A DNA stretch of 64,000 nucleotides from Molanna angustata (taxonomy: Eukaryota > Arthropoda > Insecta > Trichoptera > Molannidae), in NCBI GenBank assembly GCA_963576475.1, contig OY754981.1, forward strand, positions 31,658,132-31,722,131, written 5' to 3'. The position numbers and the translations under genes are program-made. The notes below the pieces were generated by a model. That model was not told where the DNA came from. It searched no databases and saw only the letters and a program-made list of their open reading frames with translations. The stretch's first letter is position 1, and each line of letters begins with the position of its first letter. Below are positions 26,420 through 35,761 of this stretch, piece by piece.

Positions 26420-27500
26420 AAGTCAGTACCTACATATGTATATCTCATAGTGAGCAGGACTGTAGGTAGAACTAGTTATGTAGGTACTTACTTACTTACT
26501 ATGGAGGCGGAGATAATCCTGTGAGTGTGGAGTTGAGCAGTCGGTGAAATTCGTGTTGCAAGAACTGCCGACTTAAGTCAGTACCTACATATGTATATCT
26601 CATAGTGAGCAGGACTGTTGCAACTAGTTATGTAGGTACTTACATACTTACTATGGAGGCGGAGATAATCCTGTGAGTGTGGAGTTGAGCAGTCGGTGAA
26701 ATTCGTGTTGCAAGAACTGCCGACTTAAGTCAGTAGGTACCTACATATGTATATCTCATAGTGAGCAGGACTGTTGCAACTAGTTATGTAGGTACTTACA
26801 TACTTACTATGGAGGCGGAGATAATCCTGTGAGTGTGGAGTTGAGCAGTCGGTGAAATTCGTGTTGCAAGAACTGCCGACTTAAGTCAGTACCTACATAT
26901 GTATATCTCATAGTGAGCAGGACTGTTGCAACTAGTTATGTAGGTACTTACATACTTACTATGGAGGCGGAGATAATCCTGTGAGTGTGGAGTTGAGCAG
27001 TCGGTGAAATTCGTGTTGCAAGAACTGCCGACTTAAGTCAGTAGGTACCTACATATGTATATCTCATAGTGAGCAGGACTGTTGCAACTAGTTATGTAGG
27101 TACTTACATACTTACTATGGAGGCGGAGATAATCCTGTGAGTGTGGAGTTGAGCAGTCGGTGAAATTCGTGTTGCAAGAACTGCCGACTTAAGTCAGTAC
27201 CTACATATGTATATCTCATAGTGAGCAGGACTGTTGCAACTAGTTATGTAGGTACTTACATACTTACTATGGAGGCGGAGATAATCCTGTGAGTGTGGAG
27301 TTGAGCAGTCGGTGAAATTCGTGTTGCAAGAACTGCCGACTTAAGTCAGTAGGTACCTACATATGTATATCTCATAGTGAGCAGGACTGTTGCAACTAGT
27401 TATGTAGGTACTTACATACTTACTATGGAGGCGGAGATAATCCTGTGAGTGTGGAGTTGAGCAGTCGGTGAAATTCGTGTTGCAAGAACTGCCGACTTAA
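26420..27500. repeat. About 154-bp tandem array, 7 copies, with a two-unit alternation
   Basis: Unit AGTCAGTACCTACATATGTA..CTCATAGTGAGCAGGACTG..GGAGGCGGAGATAATCCTGT..GTCGGTGAAATTCGTGTTGC..CTGCCGACTTA. Successive copies alternate between GTCAGTACCTAC and GTCAGTAGGTACCTAC, so the true recent unit is a dimer of about 309 bp. The first copy differs (CTGTAGGTAGAACTAG). Lies in the intron between the LDLa and middle exons. Confidence 0.96.
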
Positions 27501-27960
27501 GAAGTTTAGCGAATGTCGCCAAGCAAGACATTCACGAGGTGAAATCAGAGAATCGGTGGACTTGCTCTCAGCGCTGAAACCGAGACTTTTAACTGATATG
27601 TAACCATACGAAGAGTAAATAAGGTTTTGGAACGAACACGTGTCAAGAATGACAGATTTAAGAACCGTCAAAGTGGTCAGAGATGATGTTCCCCAGGAAA
27701 GCAAACCCCCTGAACGTCCTCCCAAGAGATGGAAGGACAGATGGCAGTCCACGTCATAGGATTTTAACAGGCCAACATGCCTTAAATGAGAGGAAGGAGA
27801 AAAGTACAGTAGGTATATCGTAGTGTGAATATGAATGTCTCTAAGATATTTCGGAGGACAAGATTTGAAGCATAACACGGTATAGCCCCACAATATCACA
27901 CCCTTTCTGTGAAATCACCAATTTCTATTTATGTATAGTTCTAGTGAAGTTGGGGATTCT
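27500..27960 (+). pseudogene. Retrotransposon C-terminal remnant (RPPKRWKDRW type)
   Basis: A plus-strand frame at about 27690-27755 reads RDDVPQESKPPERPPKRWKD then RWQSTS-stop. RPPKRW.D is the usual motif near the end of RTE-like proteins, and the same family motif is found at 31.9-32.2 kb. Stops and frameshifts surround it. A TTCTTCTTCTT run follows at about 27960. Confidence 0.6.
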
Positions 27961-28298
27961 TCTTCTTCTTTTTCTTGCCCAACTATATTTTATTTTAGTT
28001 CATTTTATATTGCTTCTCTTTAATGTCATATTACCCCACCACATGAATAGTGAACGTCCTTTTCATTTCTTGTTTTCTGGGAGAGCTGGTTGTTTTATTT
28101 TTAGACGATAATAAATATTTATTTTATTTAACATTATTTCTCGGGCAACTAACAAGTAGGTACTATGTCAAATATTAATTTAACACGCACCCAATAACAA
28201 GTTGCCACATTCTGAAGACTAACGATATTAATCGTCTCTGATAACACAATGTTAAGTGATAAGTGTTAAGACATAATAAATAAATAAATGAATATTAC

Positions 28299-28430
28299 CA
28301 GCTGTACATAGCCTGGAGTCTTCATCATATCCATCAGAACAATCTGGTGCTCCGTCACATAGATATTGTATAGAGATACAGTTACCATCACCAGGACACT
28401 TGAATGGTTCATAGGGGTGGCAAGCATCAC
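28299..28430 (-). CDS. Prohormone-4 / IDLSRF-like peptide precursor, LDL-receptor class A exon
   Basis: Internal exon of 132 bp, phase 1 on both sides as is usual for LDLa-domain exons. The acceptor TTATTTCCAG ends at 28431; the donor is G|GTAATAT at 28298. It encodes [20 protein letters not shown], then [20 protein letters not shown] and CTA. All six cysteines of an LDL-receptor class A module are present, with the acidic calcium-binding pattern D....DCSDG.DE. The module is therefore expected to fold with three disulphides in the secretory pathway. The upstream partner should supply the signal peptide and the IDLSRF-type peptide with its own dibasic site; I could not find it between 28431 and 64000 by eye. 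The LDLa domain alone occurs in many proteins; it is the join to the next two exons that identifies the gene. Confidence 0.9.
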
Positions 28431-29100
28431 CTGGAAATAACACAAATATTATAATCCTTTGTGATATGTCAACATTTCAACAATATTATAATTGAGACAT
28501 TCATATTTATATGGTTTAACATCATTAATTGTATTTTTGATAATATAGTGGAAGTTCACAAAATTACAAAAATAAAGATTCAGTTCTTCAATGAACAATC
28601 ATTCACTGTTTAATAATTAATTAAATAAAAACACAACTTGATATGAAAACACAAACACAACAAAATAGGTATATATTTTTTTCATAAAACAAGAGTAAAA
28701 CAGTGTATAAATAACTAATAATAGAATATCCTTAAATAACGGTAAAATTATATTATATAAAGTATCTACCTACAATAAGACAGACTGGGTATTCATTACT
28801 AGATATTTTGATTATACGTCATTTTGTTTAATAAATAATTTAAATTTCATATTTATAAAATGATAATATTAACCTCAATTACTTCATGTTCCAACAAGTA
28901 GAACGAATATCGGGAAAAATTCCACAATTACACGCATATGCAGCCAATATAACAATACATTCTCTTTTCAGCTGAGATAGACATACATATTCAACGCTGT
29001 ATATTATAGATTTAGACACGATGTTCTGAAGGTGATGCGCAACCAATATCTGTTCCCTCTAACCTGTTCTCCTAGTCATTTCTCTTCTCTTCCCTAGTTG
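28431..29100. other. AT-rich sequence upstream of the LDLa exon, no exon recognised
   Basis: Presumably intron of the neuropeptide gene. No array, mobile element or open frame of interest seen. Confidence 0.5.
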
Positions 29101-29375
29101 TTGTATATATGTGTATGTATGTATATGTGTGTGATAGTGTGTATGAGTGTGTGTATGTATATGTGTGTGATAGTGTGTATCAGTGTGTGTATGAGTGTGT
29201 GTGTATGAAGGTGTGTGTATGAATTATTTTTGGCTTGTAAACTGTTATTTGTTTTTATATTATGTAGATGTAATGCTTTATTTGGCTCTAGCACTGTAAA
29301 ATTAATATTGTATCATTAAACTGTATGTAAATGAGCTGTAGCTTCCCAAAGAAAATAAATAATAAATATATATTT
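29101..29375 (+). mobile_element. LINE 3' tail with GT-rich tract (single copy of the unit amplified at 34 kb)
   Basis: A GTGTGTATG-rich tract (29101-29220) is followed by GGCTTGTAAACTGTTATTTG, TTTGGCTCTAGCACTG and AATGAGCTGTAGCTTCCCAA, and ends in AATAAATAATAAA. The same order, with GAGCTGTTGGCTTCCCAAAT, is seen after the 34-kb array, and GCTGTTAAGTTTCCAAAC ends the LINE at 55.9-56.4 kb. It is the 3' untranslated end of a LINE. Confidence 0.72.
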
Positions 29376-29639
29376 GAACTTCTATAGAGGTATGAAAACT
29401 CTCCACTGCAAATCCGATCCCAATACGATCCGACTCGCTAAGAACCTACCTTTGTAACGTAGTATGAATGCGGTAGGTAGCTGTATGTTTTAATAGTAGG
29501 TAATAGTCGTTCATTGAATGTACGCAGGCGACAGATAGGTAAGTTCTAAATGAAATTTTTAAATCGGGATCGGATTCGAGTTTCAAGAGTAAGGCTACTG
29601 AACTAAGCTCTAGCTTATATTCCATATATGTAGGTACAT

Positions 29640-30170
29640 TTTTTTATTTTTTTTTTTATTTATTTAAATCCACAATAACCATACATAAAAATTACAACAA
29701 TACGACAGTGAAACATAGAACAAAAAAAAAAAATTTTAAAAATTGACAATTTAGTATAACATGTTGGCACTGACAAAATGAATACAATCTATCAGTACCA
29801 ACATCCAGTGGATAAGAACTATTCCACTAAGCAGTGCTTGTGTCGGAATAGCTTTACAATTCATTTTAACTGACACAGTCTTTACTTATGTAACCCATTT
29901 ATGTCTAATATATAATTATAACATATAAAAAAAATCAAAAATACAAATTATAATATAAGCTATAACATCACGGTTTTATAATCATTTCATAATTTTAAAA
30001 AATATATCTTCAATGTTCATTCTACCTTTATTTAAGGTAGTATTCTCTGTAATTCTGGACAGCGGTCCTGAACAGCGATGCAGTGGAGTTTTCTTTGAAC
30101 AAACTGCCTCAGATTATGGAGCTGTGGTTCTTCCATCGAACCACACGATCAAAGTAGGCGTGTGAAAAAT
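29640..30170 (-). mobile_element. Probable LINE 3' end remnant
   Basis: The minus strand at about 30165-30040 reads AYFDRVVRWKNHSSII, then GSLFKENSTASLFRTAVQNY and REYYLK-stop, preceded and followed by broken frames. A T-rich run (ATTTATTTAAAT-type) at 29640-29670 looks like an inverted A-rich tail. Family unknown; the assignment rests on layout and on a vague resemblance to LINE endings. Confidence 0.42.
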
Positions 30171-30179
30171 ATCTATAAA

Positions 30180-30525
30180 ACGAGTGGGTTATGGCCAACA
30201 CTAAACTCTCCACACCATAGTAAGTGTTCATTTTTTTCTTCTTGAAAGGTTAACAATTTCTAAATGCATTTTTATGGACTACATTTCTATTAAATTCTTA
30301 AACAAATATAAGATTCCCTGCAGGGGACAAAAGTTTTCACAATACACAAAACATTGTCACGTAACTCGTAGTATGTACTTTCTACATGATACCTGTTGAC
30401 AAATTTTAAGTAAAATTGCATTACTTAAATAAATTATTAGCAAGATGAGCATGTATGAGAAGAATGTGGTGTTCGGTTCTCACTGCCTATCACTTGAGGA
30501 AGATAGAAGTGGAGAGTAAAATATA
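30180..30525 (-). mobile_element. Family 1 element, short inverted copy
   Basis: The left edge ACGAGTGGGTTATGGCCAAC then ACTAAACTCTCCACACC is the inverse of the 7.9-kb end. The right edge AGAAGTGGAGAGTAAAATAT is the inverse hairpin end, preceded by a plus-strand GTGGTGTTCGGTTCTCACTG fragment of the RTE-like ending. About 345 bp, internally shortened. Confidence 0.75.
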
Positions 30526-30599
30526 CACTTGTCTATAGACACATACAATATCAATATGAAGTTGATCATTCAATTTTACAGACCCATACAGAAGCTATT

Positions 30600-31670
30600 T
30601 TATTACTGTTACTAGCTTTTATGTCCCGCCGTTGGCCAAGAATGTAAAATTGTGAAGGAAAAAGCAATTGTTTTTATAATATTGTCACCCAATTATTTTG
30701 CAAAATCGGACTATGAAAAGTGGTTTGAAATATGATTGAATTTGATTGTAAAATGTTCAAGTGATGGCCACAACCCATTATTTTTTATATATTGCTATAA
30801 AGTGTGAATGAAGTATAATATACAATTTCTTCACTATTCGAAATGGTTTTAAATATGACTGTTTATCAACATTGTAAAGAGATTGGTTTGGCCACAACCC
30901 CCATTTTTAAATATTATCATCGAAAACAAATTGTAATATGTACTTACCTATTGAATATTTAGTAATTTTGGATGTTGGGATGTGGTTAAAATTTGATTAA
31001 ACAAATGTACTGAAAAGATCCAGTGTTGGTCACATCCCATTCGTTTTATATTTTTTCATCAAGTGTGCATTATATTTTTGCACAATTAGACTGATGAACT
31101 TAAAATTGACACAAAAGTCTACATTAACGAAGAAGAAGAAGACTTAAACTATGGTAAATAATTTGAATATAAACGTTGTGAAGAATTCAGTAATGGCCAC
31201 AGCTCCCTTTCTTTAAATATTGTCAACGAAATCAAATATATTATGTAGGTGTTAAAAATTATTTAAAATAGGATGATATAAATGGTTTAAATTTGATTAA
31301 ACAAAAGTATTGAAAAGATTCTAGTGCAGGTTACATCTTCACATCCCACATCCCATTCGTTTTTACATATGTATTTTCATCAAGTGTGCATATCGTTAAT
31401 AATATTTCTGCACAATAGACTATTAGACTTAAAACTAACCCAAAAGTCTAAATAAAAAAGAGAAGAATAAGTATAAGACTATAAGACATAGTTTGTTTAA
31501 AAAATCCCAATGGTCTACATAAAATAAGAAAAAATACATAAAATAGAAGAATTAGACTATTGGAAATAGATTGTATAAAAACTGAGCAAAAGGTCTTCAT
31601 AAAAGAAGAAGAAGATTAATCTATAGGAAATAGTTTGTATTAAAACTGTCCTTAAAGGTCTACATAAAAT
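30600..31670. repeat. Old, degenerate tandem repeat (130-165 bp) built on a GGCCACAACCC motif
   Basis: GATGGCCACAACCCATT (30763), TTTGGCCACAACCCCCAT (about 30889), TTGGTCACATCCCATTCG (about 31025), AATGGCCACAGCTCCCTT (about 31193) and a TTACATC..CATCCCATTCG version (about 31327) follow at similar spacing, each next to TTTTTATATATTG-like sequence. The motif matches the family 1 end GTTGGCCACAACCCACTCGT. Probably an ancient amplification of that end, now diverged. Confidence 0.6.
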
Positions 31671-31689
31671 TAAGAAGAAAAATAATTAG

Positions 31690-31890
31690 ACTCCAGGAGC
31701 CGTCGCTTCAGACCCTTCAGTACCTCCCGTCCCATCAGGCCCTTCAGTACATCCCGTCCCTTCAATCCCTCATCACGTCCCTTCCAATCAGGCCCTTCAG
31801 TACCTCCCGTCCCTTCAGGCCCTTTAATACCTCCCGTCCCTTCAGGCCCTTTAGTGCCTCCCTTCCCTTCAATTACATCCCGTCCCTTCA
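31690..31890. repeat. Degenerate CCCGTCCCTTCAG repeat, about 27 bp
   Basis: Imperfect copies of CCCTTCAGTACCTCCCGTCC. Pyrimidine-rich on the plus strand. The short minus-strand open frame (Gly-rich) through it is not considered a gene. Confidence 0.8.
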
Positions 31891-31895
31891 TTCGG

Positions 31896-32230
31896 GTAAG
31901 AAAAGTTTAAATCCAGAAACCATCCTGGAAGAACCGCGAAGAGATGTAAGCACCGTCTTCTTTTCCCAGGATACTCCACCTTTATAGGTAAAATGACCAA
32001 ATACACGATGAAGAAGAAGAAGAAAAAAGTTTAAATCCAGAAACCGTCCTGGAAGACCTGCGAAGAGATGGAGGGACAGTCGGACCTTCTTTTCCCAGGA
32101 TATTCCGCTTTCATTGGTAAAATGACCAAATACACGAAGAAGAAGAAGAATAAGAAAAAAGTTTAAATCCAGAAACCACCTCGGGCACACGCTCGACAAT
32201 TCGCCAAAGTTTCATTGTAATCGGACATAC
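31896..32230 (+). repeat. About 130-bp tandem repeat made from a retrotransposon C-terminus, 2.3 copies
   Basis: TTTAAATCCAGAAACC starts units near 31905, 32030 and 32162. In the second unit one frame reads NRPGRPAKRWRDSRTFFSQD, which is the R.GRP.KRW.D motif of RTE-like proteins; the first unit has a degraded NHPGRTAKRCKH version. Each unit ends in GAAGAAGAAGAA. The last unit continues into TTCGCCAAAGTTTCATTGTA and CGGACATACGG, typical of LINE/SINE 3' regions. Confidence 0.75.
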
Positions 32231-33185
32231 GGTTTAGGAGCACATAGCATACATGCATCCATACATAAATAAATAAATAAAATAATTTTCCTATAGGAAA
32301 TCAGTATATTGTTGGTTTGTAAGTAAATAGTATTAGGTAGGTACCTACCTACAACAACGTTCTAAATAATTTCGATTCATAACAAATTTTATTTGAATAT
32401 CAGAATCTTTCCGTTACCATAGTAACCATTCCAATACGTAAAAAATATCAAATGGTTTGAGACATTTTTTGAATATGTAGGTACCTACATACATTGGTTT
32501 GTTCGATGCCATAAAAATGAAAATTGTCAGAAAAATCAAATATTATTTACAAATTATGCAATTTTATTATGCCTATATCTTTACTAATAATAAACACATT
32601 TTTACAATATATGTCTTAAAACTTGCTGTAATGTCTTGTGTTTCATTTTATTATTTCATAATTACATTTAATTCAAAGGTTTATTATTTTCAAGAACATA
32701 TTCATTCGGTAGGAAAATGAAATATTGTATGAAAAGATATTAAAATGGCGGCGTTCATGTACAAAACGCTTACATTAAAAATAAGTTAAACATTATAATT
32801 ATACAAAATATTCACCATGTTTTTCACTCAAACGCTAAGTTATACTTGAAAATATATTTTTTTCGTGTAAATACGTACTTCTAACTTTTAAACTAACAGA
32901 TATTTGCGTGCAAAATGTACACTTTTTTGACAGATACGACTTGGAAAATTTTGTATGAAAAAAATAATTATTGAAATATTTTTAAAATTCAGCATTTTTA
33001 TCGCATTATTTTTAGCGTGACACTGCATCAGGTATACAGGTACACGTTCGCACATAAATTAGATTTTTAGATGCTCTTGGTTTTTCAGAAGGCGTGAGAC
33101 AAACACACACACACACACATACACACACACAAACACTAACATTTTGATTGCTTTATTACTTTAGATATACATTTTTCATACAAAT
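32231..33185. other. AT-rich sequence, no feature recognised except a short CA tract
   Basis: A CACACACAC tract lies at about 33103-33132. No array, RT motif or convincing exon seen otherwise. Confidence 0.5.
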
Positions 33186-33715
33186 ATGAAATTTATTTCA
33201 CATTGATATTTTTTTCTTTAAATTTTGACAAACCTTGAATGCATTTTGATGAGTAATTTTTTTTTGTATCAAAATTTCCAGACCGTGAGAGCATTTTGAA
33301 AATTTGGACAGATGAAATCATAGAGACGAAATTAACCGATATTTATGGAAAACTAATCAACTGGACTTTACATATATGATATCAATATGAAGTCAATAGG
33401 ACTTATAGTTTGGACTGCAGAGAGGACACAAAAGAACGATGTAAATGATGAATTCATAGAGAAGAAATGAAAACTTGCATATGGAAAAATAATCAGCTCT
33501 AGGTCTATGCACTTTACACATGATTAAGTCGATTGGACTTATAGTTTGGGCAGTAGAGGACACATACGGCGTACAAGCTACGGCGTACGCCATACATACA
33601 AACACATCACGACAAAACTCACAGTGATACCCGTTGAGAAATTGATGTAAAAAAATACGCTTAAAAATTGTGAAATCATGACTCTCCACTATTCCATAGT
33701 GTGGAGAGTAAAATA
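33186..33715 (-). mobile_element. Family 1 element, inverted partial copy
   Basis: In reverse complement it begins with the hairpin ACTCTCCACACTATGGAATA then GTGGAGAGTCATGATTTCAC and shares GGCGTACGCC, ACTATAAGTC and AGAGCTGATTA blocks with the 7.4-, 9.4- and 40.8-kb copies. A local duplication repeats the AGTTTGG...GAGGACAC block twice. Confidence 0.78.
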
Positions 33716-34026
33716 TCTAGTCTGATATAGTCTCATGTCTAGATAATATCGAAGAAAAACCTTTTAGAATTGAAGTAATATAAAGGTACCTACCAATATA
33801 ATGTATAAATATACCTATGTAGGTACATTTATACATATAATGTAGACAGGAAGTAGGAAGTGACAAGAGTCACATGGGAAATTCAATATAGGAATGATGG
33901 AGATGACGGTATTTTATTTAATATATTCACTTTCCTTTTCACATTTACGAATGTCAAATTCACACAATACATATTATATAATAGGTACTTATCATATATC
34001 ACTATCCATTCCAAACAAATTCCAAA

Positions 34027-34027
<1 letters not shown>

Positions 34028-34099
<72 letters not shown>

Positions 34100-34231
34100 A
34101 ACATGAGTTGTTTACAGTAATTTCTTGTTATTGATGGAAAGCTTGTTATTGGCTCTGTGTGTGTGTGTGTGTGCGTGTAACATGAGTTGTTTACAGTAAT
34201 TTCTTGTTATTGATGGAAAGCTTGTTATTGG

Positions 34232-34267
<36 letters not shown>

Positions 34268-34870
34268 AACATGAGTTGTTTACAGTAATTTCTTGTTATT
34301 GATGGAAAGCTTGTTATTGGCTCTGTGTGTGTGTGTGTGTGCGTGTAACATGAGTTGTTTACAGTAATTTCTTGTTATTGATGGAAAGCTTGTTATTGGC
34401 TCTGTGTGTGTGTGTGTGTGCGTGTAACATGAGTTGTTTACAGTAATTTCTTGTTATTGATGGAAAGCTTGTTATTGGCTCTGTGTGTGTGTGTGTGTGC
34501 GTGTAACATGAGTTGTTTACAGTAATTTCTTGTTATTGATGGAAAGCTTGTTATTGGCTCCGTGTGTGTGTGTGTGTGCGTGTAACATGAGTTGTTTACA
34601 GTAATTTCTTGTTTTTGATGGAAAGCTTGTTATTGGCTCTGTGTGTGTGTGTGTGTGTGTGTGTATGCGTGTAACATGAGTTGTTTACAGTAATTTCTTG
34701 TTTTTGATGGAAAGCTTGTTATTGGCTCTGTGTGTGTGTGTGTGTGTGTATGCGTGTAACATGAGTTGTTTACAGTAATTTCTTGTTATTGATGGAAAGC
34801 TTGTTATTGGCTCTGAATTCTATGTTAAAATTTGTAATATAAAAAATGTTAATGAGCTGTTGGCTTCCCA
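34028..34870. repeat. Compound (GT)n plus LINE-tail tandem array, 9 units
   Basis: Units of 79-91 bp: a variable GT tract, GCGTGTAACATGAGTTGTTT, ACAGTAATTTCTTGTTATTG and ATGGAAAGCTTGTTATTGGC. CGTGTAACATGAG occurs at about 34094, 34173, 34263, 34341, 34420, 34499, 34578, 34669 and 34752. Variation is mainly in GT length. The last unit runs into GAGCTGTTGGCTTCCCAAAT plus AAATAAATAAATC, the same LINE 3' tail that is single copy at 29.2-29.4 kb. Confidence 0.93.
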
Positions 34871-35089
34871 AATAAATAAATAAATCACTTCATATTTATT
34901 TATTGACACACAAGTAGCCTTCGTTCTATTGGTCTGTGTTGGGAATAAACAGTTTCCATAAACATATTTGGATTGCGTTCACAACGAACCCCGACAGCAC
35001 TAATGTAGTGAACGCTCCAAGTCGTTCATAATGACTGGAAATAGACTCTCGAAATACACTCTGTGGCGTACAAATATTTTTGAAACATT

Positions 35090-35338
35090 ATGAAGTACAA
35101 ATTTGGTAATAACTACAAACATGAATTGCAGACTTTACAGACAAGACGAAGGACCTCAGACTTAATGTACCTTTATGACATAATAAACTTCAATATTGAC
35201 TGTACTGACCTTCTGAAAATTATTAACTTCAACATACCAAACAGACGAACAAGACACACCTCAACGTTCTTTTTAGACAAAAAAAAACACGAATGCCGTT
35301 CAGAATTCGCCATTGCACCGATGCTTTACCACGTATAA
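35090..35338 (+). pseudogene. LINE reverse transcriptase C-terminal fragment (CR1/Jockey type)
   Basis: The frame reads ELQTLQTRRRTSDLMYLYDI, then INFNIDCTDLLKIINFNIPN, RRTRHTSTFFLDKKKHECRS to a stop. L..L..RR..SDL..LY.I.N..IDC..LL..I.FN.P.R..R is the standard region near the end of CR1/Jockey-like LINE proteins. The upstream frame is closed by stops, and bases after 35338 (AGATCAGGTCCGTGGACATA) look like 3' sequence. No start codon of its own; the ATG at 35090 is internal to the ancestral protein. Confidence 0.8.
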
Positions 35339-35439
35339 TAATTTGAAAAAGATCAGGTCCGTGGACATATTCTGTATGTCCAGGTCCCTTTTCAGGAGCC
35401 ACGTTAGACAGGAATAATTAACAGATTTTTAATTATCTC

Positions 35440-35660
35440 AATAGAGACGAAGTTGGAATATTTACTGTAGGAGAACCGGGAAATCAAGGCACCTACAGGG
35501 CTTACGACCTGTCATCGGCTGGTTTACGTTGTAAAAAAATACCTTTGACTCCCGACAGGGAAAAAAATCCAATGTTTGCGCATATGCAATAATAAAAATA
35601 TTCGAGGAATAATGAATTGTTTTGTTACCAGCATTGAGTACAATGCAACATGAAATCAAA
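35440..35660 (-). mobile_element. Dispersed family 3 (GGAGAACCGGGAAAT / CAGCCGATGACAGG element), inverted copy
   Basis: TCAATAGAGACGAAGTTGGA, GGCACCTACAGGGCTTACGA and CCTGTCATCGGCTGGTTTAC in inverse match 50312-50530 and 60350-60490. It contains one copy of AATCCAATGTTTGCGCATAT, the inverse of the 29-bp unit amplified at 50.1-50.3 kb. Confidence 0.8.
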
Positions 35661-35761
35661 GGTGGACTGATTAAGTTACAATTACTTATGTTGTTATTCT
35701 TATTTATTATATTTGTTTAAAAAAATATAATTGTAGGTTTCCCATTTTTAAAATAAATAAA

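Noticed and set aside
27423..27899. 158-codon minus-strand open frame
   Set aside because: Starts in sequence after the 154-bp array and reads antisense to a retrotransposon remnant; no domain, and the sense strand shows RPPKRWKDRW.
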